64,000 nt of DNA from JANXYW01 sp031400455 (lineage in GTDB: Bacteria > Chloroflexota > Dehalococcoidia > DSTF01 > JACRBR01): contig JANNPX010000025.1 in NCBI GenBank assembly GCA_031400455.1, positions 62,001 through 126,000 on the forward strand. Direction: 5' to 3'. The position numbers and the translations under genes are program-made. Below, piece by piece: positions 34,922 to 43,348 of the stretch. The first letter of the stretch is position 1. Each line of letters begins with the position of its first letter. The notes below the pieces were generated by a model. That model ran no database searches. It was not told the DNA's origin and saw only the letters and a program-made list of their open reading frames with translations.

Positions 34922-35232
34922 CTGCCCACGTCCCAAGTAAGAAGTCGAAGAAGACCTCGAGCAATCGAGGTCTTCTCGTTGCCCCGTGCAGGCGGGCCCG
35001 CGCCGCGGACGGCGCCGCGGACGGCGCCGGTTGATAGCTGGTCTGCGCGGCCTTCGGCTCGCGGGAAGAGGATGCTGCGCTTCTCGGTCATGTCCGCATT
35101 CGCGAGCCGAAGGCAGCCGTCGCACAGCGGCGATGCGCTGTACGACGTGCGGCAGCGGTCGCACAAGTGCACCGTGGAGGCTGCGATCCGCCACGATACG
35201 ATGCTGTTGCCGGGGTCGTGATAGTCACCCAC
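34918..35232 (-). CDS. Doubtful small cysteine-motif protein
   Basis: A 104-codon GTG-started frame on the minus strand in an otherwise empty 430-bp gap. Residues 20-45 contain HLCDRCRTSYSASPLCDGC, a CxxC-x8-CxxC zinc-finger pattern. The C-terminal half crosses a 12-bp tandem repeat (GGCGCCGCGGAC copies at about 35006-35030) and the convergent terminator and looks non-conserved. No ribosome-binding site is visible. The rest of the gap, to 35350, shows no feature. Confidence 0.25.
   Translation of the reverse strand: MGDYHDPGNSIVSWRIAASTVHLCDRCRTSYSASPLCDGCLRLANADMTEKRSILFPRAEGRADQLSTGAVRGAVRGAGPPARGNEKTSIARGLLRLLTWDVGS
34949..34976 (+). terminator. Terminator of the zinc-ribbon gene
   Basis: A perfect 12-bp stem AGAAGACCTCGA/TCGAGGTCTTCT closed by a GCAA tetraloop, followed by CGTT. 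It is the best hairpin in the window and could work in both directions. Confidence 0.8.
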
Positions 35233-35350
35233 AGGCTGATTCGCGGCTAGCTGCCGTGGCCGCGCCCTTCTGCAACTATAACGCGCCTATCGTTACCGGC
35301 ATATCGCACACCTGTCATATCAGCATTACAAACGCTCATCTTGTGCGCCT

Positions 35351-36085
35351 TTACGACGCCTGGGCGACCACCTGCACCTGAAGCGTCACCGAGTCCTGAA
35401 CGGAGACGAAGTTGGCGATGTTGAGGATCGGGATGTTGAAGTCGGCGTAGTTGAACTTGAGCGTCGCCAGGGCGGTGATGACGTTGCCTTCGCGGTTGGC
35501 CTTCACCTCCCACGTGACCTCTTTCTGCACGCCGTGGAGGTCGAGCGTCCCCGTCAGCTGCAACGTCTGCTCCTGATCGGACGGCAGACTGGAGTCGAAG
35601 CCGGTGAGCTCCGTCGCCGTGAAGGTCGCCTTAGGGTACCTGCCAGTTTCCAGCCCCATGCTCTGCACGCGGTTGTCGCGCATGGTCTTGTCGCTCTTGA
35701 TTGTCGTGAGGTCCACGGTGAACGTGGTCGGCTTCGACGTATCGAGATCGAACCCGTCCGCCGTCAGTTGAAACTGCCCGGTGATGTCCTTGGTCGAACC
35801 CTTCGCGGTTGACGGGAGCGGGAGCGACGCGAGCTTCTCGTCAGCAAAGTACGCCGCTTCGGATCGGTCGGAGATGATGGTGAACGTGAGCCCGCCTGTC
35901 GTGGTTGTGGAGCCCGTGGCTGGCGTACCTGCCGCGGCGCTTGAGGACGGCGTCTTGAGGTCGGCGGGGATCTCTGGCGCGTTAGTCGCCAGCTGCGCGT
36001 CTTCGCGGACGAAGAACCACCAGCCACCCACAGCTATGGCTACCAGTACGATGATCGCGGCCGCGCCGCGGATGAGGAGTTTCAT
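35351..36085 (-). CDS. YceI family lipid-binding protein, membrane-anchored
   Basis: A 244-residue protein. Residues 1-25 form one hydrophobic anchor (LLIRGAAAIIVLVAIAVGGWWFF), followed by a Ser/Thr/Ala/Pro linker. From about residue 65 is a YceI lipocalin-like beta-barrel: GGLTFTIISDRSEAAYF, STAKGSTKDITGQFQ, GRYPKATFTATEL, LDLHGVQKEVTWEV. The family binds isoprenoid lipids in the periplasm. ATG 36085 has GGAAGG 9 nt upstream; a TTG three codons earlier is less likely. Confidence 0.9.
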   Translation of the reverse strand: MKLLIRGAAAIIVLVAIAVGGWWFFVREDAQLATNAPEIPADLKTPSSSAAAGTPATGSTTTTGGLTFTIISDRSEAAYFADEKLASLPLPSTAKGSTKDITGQFQLTADGFDLDTSKPTTFTVDLTTIKSDKTMRDNRVQSMGLETGRYPKATFTATELTGFDSSLPSDQEQTLQLTGTLDLHGVQKEVTWEVKANREGNVITALATLKFNYADFNIPILNIANFVSVQDSVTLQVQVVAQAS

Positions 36086-36222
36086 GTATTCCAACCTTCC
36101 ATGGAGACCAGTACGTACCGGTCGAACGTCATAGATGTGTACAGCCTAACCATTGGAAGATCGATGTTGGGTTAAGGAACTGTTGCCGGGGCATCGCAAA
36201 GCCGTAAGGTGGCCGCGCAGCT

Positions 36223-37590
36223 TCAGTTCACGCAGACGATCGAGCAGCCTGCGCCATGCGCGCCTTCGGCGGCGCGAATTGCGTCCTCGACCGATGGCGC
36301 GTATTCGAACCCGATATGTTGCGGCACGGATGCATCTTGCGCGCCCGCCACGATCACGCGCGACGCATGCTTGAGGCGGCGCAGAGGATGGGTCGCTAGC
36401 ACGGCGTGCACCGGGTGGAAGGCGACGTCGTTACGGTAGCGCTCGATGTAGGCGGCGTTCGTCGCGAATTCATCACCGAAGCGCCGCATGATCTCGTACG
36501 GGTCGCACGTGACGGGGAGCACTCGATCCCACGCTTCGCGGTACGAGGGATGATGCGCCATATCCCATGTCTCCGGGCACGGCGTCGCGAGGATGACGGT
36601 GCAGCCAGGCTTGCCGAGCGCCTCGATGTAGCCGCCGAGATATCCGAGGCCGGATGAGATCAGCGTCAGGATCGGGTTCATCGATCCGAAGATGGCGTAC
36701 GGGCTCCACGCCGGCAGGCCGTAGACGACGACGTCCGCTGGCTCCGCCTGCGAGCGCCGCGGCGGATTGCGTGATGCCATCACTTCGAGTGCGGCCGCAC
36801 GCGTCTCGGTGACACCGCCCGCCCACACGTGCGCGATCTTCGTCGGACTCGACTGCACGCATTCGACCTTGTAGATGCGCTTGCCCATCGATGCTTCGAG
36901 ATGCGCGCCCATCTCGTTCAGTACATCATGCATGCGGTTGTTGAGCACGGACATCGACATGCCGTCGGGATGATGCGTGTGGCGGATTGATCGCCACGTC
37001 GAGAGCCCGACGGCTACCGACTTCCAACCACCGCTGAACCCGAGGTGCAGGCCGGCGTTGATGTAGACGCAGAGGTCCGCGTCGACGGCGTGGCGGCTCA
37101 ACTCGACGTCGTAGCCATGCTCGGTCGTGCCGAAGTAGACGAGGTTCGCGGCGTCCTCCGCATCGTGGCAGAACAGCCGATCGCCGAATCGGTCGACGAG
37201 GTCGTGTCCGATGATCGTCGCGAGCTCGTCGCGCGTGAATTTCCGATGCAGGGCGTTGGCGCAGATGAGCTGAACGTCGGTCTCGCGCACGCCGGCTTCG
37301 GCGAGCTGCGCCAGCACGCCTTCGATTGCGACCCTGCGGATCGGGCCGAACGACGTCACGGTCGGATCGTCGAATGCGATGACGACGCGCGTACCGGGTC
37401 GCACGATCTCGCGGATCGGCGGCAGCCCGAGCGGATGATTGAGGGCGTCCCGCACCGCCGCGTCGAGATCGTTCACCGCAGCGAGCCCACCACCGGATCC
37501 AGCCGCGCCGCCACGCGAGACAATACGAGCACGATCAGGAAGTTCGACATCGATAGTCGCTTCACCGAAGGGCAAGGTGGCGTGCGTCAT
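36223..37590 (-). CDS. LarA-like protein (lactate racemase fold, DUF2088)
   Basis: A 455-residue homolog of the nickel-pincer lactate racemase LarA. It retains ANALHRKFTRDEL (the family's GxHR segment) and LHLGFSGGWKSVAVG (the GFSGGxKS segment carrying the cofactor lysine). HTHHPDGMSM supplies further histidines. LarA homologs racemise or epimerise 2-hydroxy acids with a pyridinium-dithiocarboxylate nickel cofactor. The cofactor genes larB, larC and larE are not in the window, so the exact role is open. It is divergent from the PIG-L deacetylase. Confidence 0.8.
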   Translation of the reverse strand: MTHATLPFGEATIDVELPDRARIVSRGGAAGSGGGLAAVNDLDAAVRDALNHPLGLPPIREIVRPGTRVVIAFDDPTVTSFGPIRRVAIEGVLAQLAEAGVRETDVQLICANALHRKFTRDELATIIGHDLVDRFGDRLFCHDAEDAANLVYFGTTEHGYDVELSRHAVDADLCVYINAGLHLGFSGGWKSVAVGLSTWRSIRHTHHPDGMSMSVLNNRMHDVLNEMGAHLEASMGKRIYKVECVQSSPTKIAHVWAGGVTETRAAALEVMASRNPPRRSQAEPADVVVYGLPAWSPYAIFGSMNPILTLISSGLGYLGGYIEALGKPGCTVILATPCPETWDMAHHPSYREAWDRVLPVTCDPYEIMRRFGDEFATNAAYIERYRNDVAFHPVHAVLATHPLRRLKHASRVIVAGAQDASVPQHIGFEYAPSVEDAIRAAEGAHGAGCSIVCVN

Positions 37591-37696
37591 GCGGCGATTG
37601 TACACCCGGCCGGACGCGGCGCAAGGCACATGGGTTCAAGGCTCTTCGGCTCCAGGTTCTCCTCGCGCTACACTCTATGAAACGGAGGTACATCCC

Positions 37697-38530
37697 ATGC
37701 CCGAAGGCGGCCTGCTCGCAATCTTCGCCCACCCAGACGACGAGACGTTCGGCCTCGGCGGCACGATGGCGCGCTACGCCGCGCGCGGCATTCCCGTGAC
37801 GATGCTCTGCGCCACGCGCGGGGAGGTCGGCGAGATCTCGCCCGGCACGGGGGCCACGCCGGACACGTTGGGCCGCTTCCGCGAGGAGGAACTGCGCGTC
37901 GCCATGGCGATGCTGGGCGTTACCGATGTACGGATGATGGGCTTCCGCGATTCCGGCATGATGGGAACGCCCGAGAATGACGACGAGCGGGCGCTGATGA
38001 AGGCGCACCCGGACGCCGTGACGCACATGATCGTCCGCCAGATCCGCGAGTTGCGTCCGGCGGTGGTCGCCACGTGGGATGAGAGCGGCGGCTACGGGCA
38101 CCCGGACCACGTCGCCGTCCACCATCACGCGACAGCCGCGTTCCATGCCGCAGGAGACGCGAGCCGCTATCCGACCGCCGGCGAACCGTGGCAGCCTGAG
38201 CGTCTCTTCTACACCGCGATTCCGATCAAGGAGTTCATGCGCTTGATGGAGGAGATGCGGGCGGCCAGCGGCGAAGTTCCGAGCGTCGCCGAAGACGACA
38301 ACGCGATGGCCGAGTTGCGGCGCGTCGAACCCAACTGCATCATCGACGTCGGCGATCTGGTCGCGGTGAAAGAGCAGGCGATGCTCGCTCACCGCACGCA
38401 GATCTCCGATATGGATCCGTTCATGAACCTGCCCGAGGCGAGCCGCAATCGCTTCTTCGGCAAGGAGTACTTCTACCAGGCGCATCCCGCGCTGCCTGCC
38501 GACACCATGCTGGACGATCTCTTCGCGTAG
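37697..38530 (+). CDS. PIG-L family zinc-dependent N-deacetylase
   Basis: A 277-residue LmbE/PIG-L deacetylase. The zinc motif AHPDDETFGLGGTMA is at the N-terminus, and the third ligand lies in GGYGHPDHVAVHHH. TLCATRGE-like MLCATRGEVGEIS is typical of the GlcNAc-PI, MshB, Mca and BshB branch. It removes acetyl or cleaves amides on GlcNAc-type sugars or thiol conjugates. Start: ATG with GGAGG 8 nt upstream. A perfect hairpin follows at 38561. Confidence 0.92.
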   Translation: MPEGGLLAIFAHPDDETFGLGGTMARYAARGIPVTMLCATRGEVGEISPGTGATPDTLGRFREEELRVAMAMLGVTDVRMMGFRDSGMMGTPENDDERALMKAHPDAVTHMIVRQIRELRPAVVATWDESGGYGHPDHVAVHHHATAAFHAAGDASRYPTAGEPWQPERLFYTAIPIKEFMRLMEEMRAASGEVPSVAEDDNAMAELRRVEPNCIIDVGDLVAVKEQAMLAHRTQISDMDPFMNLPEASRNRFFGKEYFYQAHPALPADTMLDDLFA

Positions 38531-38560
38531 TTCCTCGAGACCATCGCAGGGCTTGAAGAT

Positions 38561-38599
38561 ATTAAGTAGGGCCGATGATCGTCATCGGCCCCACTTAAT
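38561..38599. terminator. Long perfect hairpin, probable bidirectional terminator
   Basis: ATTAAGT and GGGCCGATGA on the left pair with TCATCGGCCC and ACTTAAT on the right, with one A/C mismatch and a TCG loop. It lies between the convergent PIG-L gene and the small basic protein gene, so it can serve both. Confidence 0.7.
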
Positions 38600-38654
38600 C
38601 GATGCTGCTGGTGCAGGCATCCCCTCCGCGCACCGACAACTCGGGCGGGCGCAG

Positions 38655-38897
38655 TTACGCCGGCGACGGCCCTTCGAGCAGGCGCATCCTGCGCCGTCTG
38701 CGCTCGAGGCGCCGCAACGGCAGCGTGGCCGCTGCCCGGCGCTCGTACGTAGCGATGCGCTGGTACGTGCGGGCGCGCGCGTGCACGGCGGCTGGTTCGT
38801 CGTCGGCTTGATCCGCGCCCGCGGCATCCTCGCCCGAGCTGAGCGCGACCATGCGTTCGACCGCCTTCTGCTTATCGAGTATCAGCATTGATGGCAT
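38655..38897 (-). CDS. Small basic protein coupled to the HTH gene
   Basis: An 80-residue protein. The N-terminus MLILDKQKAVERMVALSSGED looks folded; the C-terminal half is strongly Arg-rich (RRAAATLPLRRLERRRRRMRL). The ATG at 38897 has AGGAG 5 nt upstream and lies inside the 3' end of the HTH gene (26-nt overlap), which implies coupled translation. No homolog is recognised. Confidence 0.45.
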   Translation of the reverse strand: MPSMLILDKQKAVERMVALSSGEDAAGADQADDEPAAVHARARTYQRIATYERRAAATLPLRRLERRRRRMRLLEGPSPA

Positions 38898-39087
38898 TGA
38901 TCTCCTGCCTGACGATCTGGCTGACGCGCTGGCGGGTGACGCCAAAGTGCTCTGCCAGCCGCGATTGCAGTCCCCAGCGACCGCCGTTGCCGGCGACGCC
39001 ACGCTTGATCAATACCCGCGCCGCAATGCGCAGCTTCTCGGTCCGGGTCAACTCCTCCTCTTCGAACGTCTGCAACTCCATGGTCAT
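38872..39087 (-). CDS. Small HTH protein
   Basis: A 71-residue protein with one helix-turn-helix, LQSRLAEHFGVTRQRVSQIVRQE (written here in two parts: LQSRLAEHFG and VTRQRVSQIVRQE). The HTH is similar to sigma-factor region 4 or MarR-type recognition helices. It is likely DNA-binding. ATG 39087 has GGGAGG 6 nt upstream. The frame is open further upstream to 39363, and MVRAANASGESVYVKS (39207) is a possible alternative start. It forms an overlapping pair with the basic protein. Confidence 0.55.
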   Translation of the reverse strand: MTMELQTFEEEELTRTEKLRIAARVLIKRGVAGNGGRWGLQSRLAEHFGVTRQRVSQIVRQEINAINADTR

Positions 39088-39267
39088 CCCTGCCCTCCCA
39101 GTGAACGCCCGTTGCCGGGCCAGTGCGTATCCGTGCCCGTCGGACTTGACGAGCAAGATCGACTTTACATAGACGCTCTCACCGGACGCGTTCGCGGCTC
39201 TTACCATCTTTTTGGGTTCATTTCGCTGGCTAACCACAGCACTAGGACGGCGTCGGTTGGCCAGGTC

Positions 39268-39304
39268 ATTGGTCGTTGGACGATTGAGGTTGGAACGGTT
39301 GAGG
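39268..39304. repeat. Degenerate period-7 GTTGGAC array
   Basis: ATTGGTC GTTGGAC GATTGAG GTTGGAA CGGTTGAG lies in the 327-bp divergent gap between the HTH gene and the L,D-transpeptidase. The rest of the gap has no feature beyond a -10-like TACGAT at 39403 just before the lipoprotein start. Confidence 0.35.
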
Positions 39305-39414
39305 CCTACGAAGGGGCGGTGGCGCCGACTGGAGAAGGTCCTTCGCTGCGCTCTGGACGACACACACCAAGGCCAGCCAACTCGCCGCGACCACGCAGGT
39401 GCTACGATCTCGTC

Positions 39415-40263
39415 ATGAGCCGCCGCGCGATCCCCGTCGTGGCTGCGTGCGCCCTGGGCGTGCTGGCCACGGCTTGTTCGGGGGGAGGGCAGTCGGCGAC
39501 TTCCACTCCATCACCATCCGATACGGCTACCTTCGCTCCGGCGACGCCGACACCGTTCCCGACGTTCACCCCGACGCCCGTGCTCCGTGCCGGGGTGCAG
39601 ATCGTCGTGGGCGGTGATCTGCGTGTACGGAGCGGGCCGGCGACAACGGCGCCGCCCGTGAAGACGCTGAAGGACATGACGCCCGTGCTGATCGATGTGG
39701 CGGTCGAGGGCGAGAATGTGCTCGTCGGTAAGCAGACTTGGGTGCCGACGGTGCCGGACTGGACTCGGACGTGGTTCCGTCTGACCGACGGCACATTCGT
39801 GTACTCGGCCTTCGTTTTCATCCAGCAACTCGGCGAAGAGTCTCCGCTGGTCGACGCGAAGGGGCAGGAGAAGTGGATCGACGTGAACGTCACGGCGCAG
39901 ACGGCGACGGCGATGGTCGGCGTAACGCCGGTGTACACGGCGCCGGTCTCGACGGGCTCTCCGGGCTTCCCGAGTCCGCTAGGGTCGCATCGCATCGAGA
40001 AGGACGGCCGCCTCGCCGTCGAACGCATGACAGCGTCGCAGGCAGGCTACTCGGCGGAGCAGGCGGTGTACGACGTCGAGAACGTGCTCTTCACGCAGTA
40101 CTACGACCAGAAGGGCGACGCGCTCCACCTCAACTACTGGCGCCCGAAGGAGGTCTTCGGTCAGACGGCGACGAGCCACGGCTGCGTCGGCATGCAACTC
40201 CACGATGCGCAGTGGTTCTGGCTGTTCGGGTCGGCGAACATGCGGGTGGAGATACATGGGTAG
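39415..40263 (+). CDS. L,D-transpeptidase (YkuD) lipoprotein
   Basis: A 282-residue lipoprotein. The signal peptide ends in the lipobox LATACSGG (Cys 21), then comes a Thr/Pro-rich linker. An SH3b-like domain follows (VVGGDLRVRSGPATTAPPVK), then a YkuD catalytic domain with the active-site segment TSHGCVGMQLHDA (His-Gly-Cys). It cross-links peptidoglycan 3-3 or attaches proteins to the wall. The start has no ribosome-binding site but TACGAT ends 6 nt before ATG, so it may be leaderless. The frame is open 188 codons upstream without conservation. Confidence 0.9.
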   Translation: MSRRAIPVVAACALGVLATACSGGGQSATSTPSPSDTATFAPATPTPFPTFTPTPVLRAGVQIVVGGDLRVRSGPATTAPPVKTLKDMTPVLIDVAVEGENVLVGKQTWVPTVPDWTRTWFRLTDGTFVYSAFVFIQQLGEESPLVDAKGQEKWIDVNVTAQTATAMVGVTPVYTAPVSTGSPGFPSPLGSHRIEKDGRLAVERMTASQAGYSAEQAVYDVENVLFTQYYDQKGDALHLNYWRPKEVFGQTATSHGCVGMQLHDAQWFWLFGSANMRVEIHG

Positions 40264-40294
40264 TTTGCAGTTCGTGGTTCGTAGTTTGTAGTTC
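40261..40294. repeat. Period-7 TAGTTYG array after the L,D-transpeptidase
   Basis: TAGTTTG CAGTTCG TGGTTCG TAGTTTG TAGTTCA: the first TAG is the stop codon of the L,D-transpeptidase gene. Related arrays are at 47254, 50051, 51232, 62821 and 63241. Confidence 0.7.
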
Positions 40295-40414
40295 AGGACG
40301 ACCCGTTCGGCCCTTCCGCCTAAGCGCGCGAGCCACAATGCTTAGTGGCGATTCGCGAGGTCCGGCCCCACCTCCGGTCTCCCACGTCTCATAGCCTCTC
40401 AAACAGGAGCGCCC

Positions 40415-41650
40415 ATGTACACCGACCTCAACAAGGAACTCACCGACGAGCAGAAGATGCTCAAGCAGCGCACGCACGAGTTCGCGGCGCAGGTGCTGCG
40501 GCCGGCGGCATGGGAGCTGGACAAACTCACGCCGGAGGAGACGATCGCGCAGGGATCGCGGATGCGGGACGTGTTCCGCATCGCCTACGAGCAGGAGTTC
40601 CACCTGCGCGGCTTTCCGGAGGCGCTGGGCGGCGCGCATCTCGGGCCGCTGGAGTCGCACATCGTAAACGAAGAGATGGGCTGGGGCGCATCGGACTTCT
40701 CGATCGCGCTCAGCGTCACGTCGTTCCCGTTCTCGTTCGCGTCGAGCCGCCAAGATCCGGACATGATGCGTGACGTCGTGATGCCGTTTGTGAACGACCG
40801 CAAGGGCGAGTACATCGGCTGCTGGGCGATCACCGAGCCGGGCCACGGCTCCGATACGCTGATGCCCGGCACGAAGATGTGGACCGATCCGAACATCCAC
40901 TACGGCCTGACCGCGACCGCCGATGGCGACGACTATGTGCTGAACGGCCAGAAGTCGGCTTGGGTCTCGAACGGCACGATCGCTACGCACGCGCTGGCGT
41001 TCCTGGGCGTTGAGCGCAAGATGGGCATGGCGGGAGGCGGCGTCGCGCTGGTGCCGCTCGATCTCGCGGGCGTGTCGAAAGGGCCGCCGCTGAACAAGAT
41101 CGGCCAGCGCGCGCTGAACCAGGGCGAGATCTTCTTCGACGACGTGCGGCTGCCGAAGAAGTACATGCTCGTGCCACCGGAGCACTACACCATGGCGATC
41201 GATGCGGTGCTGGCCGGAGCGAACGCCTACATGGGCTCGACATTCACGGGCCTGGCCCGCGCGGCGTTCGAGGAGGCGCTCGAGTACACGAAGAACCGCG
41301 TGCAAGGAGGCGTGCCGATCAGCGAGCACCAGCTCGTGCAGAAGCGGCTCTTCGATATGCACACGAAGGTCGAGACGTCGCGACAGCTCTCGCGCGCGGT
41401 GGTGCTGTACAACGAGCACCAGTTCCCGCCCGGCACGCAGTACTCCATCACGTCGAAGGTCTACTGCACGACGGCGGCATTCGAGGTGGCGAGCGATGCC
41501 CTCCAGCTCCACGGCGGCTATGGCCTGACGAAGGAGTTGTTGATCGAGAAGCTCTTCCGCGACGCCCGCGCCTCGATGATCGAAGACGGCTCGAACGACA
41601 TCCTCTCGCTGACCGCCGCGAAGAAGATCCTCGACCAGTACGTGGTGTGA
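40415..41650 (+). CDS. Acyl-CoA dehydrogenase family flavoprotein, atypical catalytic segment
   Basis: A 411-residue ACAD. The flavin-binding stretch CWAITEPGHGSD is present, with LNGQKSAWVSNG, INEGEIFFDD-like LNQGEIFFDDVRLPKKYML, and the C-terminal HGGYGLTKELLIEKLFRDARA. The segment carrying the usual catalytic glutamate (YEGTNEI) reads IEDGSNDI, so the base position is Asp or shifted by one. It oxidises an acyl-CoA or a related thioester; the substrate is unknown. It is not in an evident operon. Confidence 0.9.
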   Translation: MYTDLNKELTDEQKMLKQRTHEFAAQVLRPAAWELDKLTPEETIAQGSRMRDVFRIAYEQEFHLRGFPEALGGAHLGPLESHIVNEEMGWGASDFSIALSVTSFPFSFASSRQDPDMMRDVVMPFVNDRKGEYIGCWAITEPGHGSDTLMPGTKMWTDPNIHYGLTATADGDDYVLNGQKSAWVSNGTIATHALAFLGVERKMGMAGGGVALVPLDLAGVSKGPPLNKIGQRALNQGEIFFDDVRLPKKYMLVPPEHYTMAIDAVLAGANAYMGSTFTGLARAAFEEALEYTKNRVQGGVPISEHQLVQKRLFDMHTKVETSRQLSRAVVLYNEHQFPPGTQYSITSKVYCTTAAFEVASDALQLHGGYGLTKELLIEKLFRDARASMIEDGSNDILSLTAAKKILDQYVV

Positions 41651-41808
41651 GCATAAGAGCGCGAATCGTCAACTTGATTTCGGGCATCGCCGCGGGTGGC
41701 CGGTACGTGGGGCGGAAGCGGGCGGCGTAGGCGGGTACTTGACGCCGCCGTTGTAATGGCTGCCTGATGCACCTACGATCCCTCCACACGCTAGATGGAG
41801 GGACTGTC

Positions 41809-42720
41809 ATGCACACATCGAACCGCACCACCAACATCCTGCTGGTCGTGATGATCGCCGTCGGCTTCGGCATCGTGGCGATGCTCGCGTCGGGCGTGCG
41901 GGGAGGGCCGCTCGCCCCGTCAGGGCCACCGGCCTCGACGAGCAGCGTGCGCCTTCCCGGCACGCCAATCGATCCCCCCTCCAGTCCGGCGAGCTATCCC
42001 ATTGTCATCTCGGCCCCCGGCCACTACTATCTCACCGGAAATCTCAATCCTCCCGCCAGCACACGCGCGCTCACCATCAACAGCAGCGATGTCTCACTGG
42101 ACCTGGGAGGGTTCACTGTCACAGGAAGCGGTAGCGGCCCCGTCGCGGGCATCCTCGTGTTCGGCGTGCAAACGCGGGTGCGGATCACGAACGGCACCGT
42201 CAAGGGCTTCCCTGGCAACGGCATCAGCGCAGTGGGGATCACACATGTCGTCATCGAAGATGTCACGGTCTCCGGGACGGCGATCGGTATTCAGGTCGGT
42301 TCGTACAGCGTCGTGCGCAACTGTTCTGCGTCGGAGAACACCGAGTACGGCATGCTGATCTCGGGAAGCTTCAGCACCATCGACAACTGCATGGTCGAGT
42401 CCAATGGTTACCTTGGAGTCTCGCTCCAGAGTGGCAGCGGGCACGTTGTGAAGAACTCGACCTTCCGCAACAACGACACTTCGGGGTTGTCGGAGGGCGG
42501 AATCAGCTTCAATCAAGTGGACGGCAGTACGGTCCGTGGTAACGACTTCTGGGCGAACGTCCCCGTGGACGTGCTGATGAACAGTCTCTCCGACGACAAC
42601 GTGTTCATCGGTAATACGTTCACTTGCCCCACGGCTCTCACCAATTCCGGAAGCAACAACTTCGCTCCAGTGAATACCACCGATCCAGCCACGAACAGGA
42701 GCCACAGGACCAGCTGTTGA
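41809..42720 (+). CDS. Secreted right-handed beta-helix (pectate-lyase-like) protein
   Basis: A 303-residue protein with an N-terminal hydrophobic segment (ILLVVMIAVGFGIVAMLASGV) acting as signal or anchor. A beta-helix follows with many short repeats: GYYLTGNL-like YYLTGNLNPP, RVRITNGTVKGFPGNGI, VRNCSASENTEYGMLISGSFSTIDNCMVES, NSTFRNNDTSG. Such folds bind or cleave polysaccharides, but catalytic residues cannot be assigned. GGAGG precedes ATG 41809. The C-terminus ends abruptly (SHRTSC). The 268 bp that follow hold only the PadR promoter. Confidence 0.7.
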   Translation: MHTSNRTTNILLVVMIAVGFGIVAMLASGVRGGPLAPSGPPASTSSVRLPGTPIDPPSSPASYPIVISAPGHYYLTGNLNPPASTRALTINSSDVSLDLGGFTVTGSGSGPVAGILVFGVQTRVRITNGTVKGFPGNGISAVGITHVVIEDVTVSGTAIGIQVGSYSVVRNCSASENTEYGMLISGSFSTIDNCMVESNGYLGVSLQSGSGHVVKNSTFRNNDTSGLSEGGISFNQVDGSTVRGNDFWANVPVDVLMNSLSDDNVFIGNTFTCPTALTNSGSNNFAPVNTTDPATNRSHRTSC

Positions 42721-42952
42721 CGGCTCCTGGCGACAACGATATCGGGCCGGGTGATCGCGGAACGACACAAGGTAAGTGACGCGTTTCTGATGCACCGCGC
42801 ACGACTGACGCACAGCGCATAGCCCCGGACATTCGACCCGTATGTGGCGTAAGCTCCGGCCGATCGCCAAATTCGAAGCTGGTGTCCGCAGGGAACGGCG
42901 CTCTCTGCGCGGCGAATCGTCAAGAATTCGCTAATAAGCATATATCTGCCTA

Positions 42953-42982
42953 TTGACGCGATAGGGCCCCCTGGCGCATAAT
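42953..42982 (+). promoter_or_regulatory. Promoter of the PadR operon, leaderless type
   Basis: TTGACG (42953-42958), 18-bp spacer, CATAAT (42977-42982), and ATG 6 nt later at 42989. The -35 is preceded by an AT-rich stretch (CTAATAAGCATATATC, 42931-42946) that could be a PadR operator. Confidence 0.6.
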
Positions 42983-42988
42983 CGCGGC

Positions 42989-43348
42989 ATGAAGCGAAAA
43001 GCCGGAGCACTCCTGTCGATCGAGATCGCCATCCTGCAGGCTGGCATCGCCATGCTGCGCGGCAGCGATCCCGAGTTCCACGGATACGCCATCGCACGGG
43101 AGATGCGAGACCAGGAAGGCGCTCGCAGCCTCACGGCCCATGGCACGCTGTACCGGGCGCTGGAGCGCCTCGAGATCCGCGGGCTGCTGGCGTCGCGGTG
43201 GGAGGACCCGGAGATCGCTGCGGCCGAAGAGCGCCCGCGTAGGCGGATGTATCGCGTGACTGCCGAAGGCGAGGCGGCGGTGCAAGCCGTCGGGGAGCCG
43301 GCGACGGCCCCCGCGAAAGCCCTCAAGCGCGGACTGGCGGCGTCATGA
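42989..43348 (+). CDS. PadR family transcriptional regulator
   Basis: A 119-residue winged-helix regulator. AILQAGIAMLRGSDPEFHGYAIAREM, HGTLYRALERLEIRGLLASRWED and the RRMYRVTAEGEAAV wing are the PadR pattern. It probably represses its own operon. It overlaps the next gene by 4 nt (ATGA). Confidence 0.93.
   Translation: MKRKAGALLSIEIAILQAGIAMLRGSDPEFHGYAIAREMRDQEGARSLTAHGTLYRALERLEIRGLLASRWEDPEIAAAEERPRRRMYRVTAEGEAAVQAVGEPATAPAKALKRGLAAS

Noticed and set aside
34553..35194. 213-codon antisense frame over the zinc-ribbon gene
   Set aside because: The sense strand has a promoter, a terminator and conserved CxxC modules; the antisense frame has none.
38851..39414. 188-codon upstream extension of the L,D-transpeptidase frame
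   Set aside because: The lipoprotein signal starts at 39415, and the extension overlaps the opposite-strand HTH genes and a repeat.
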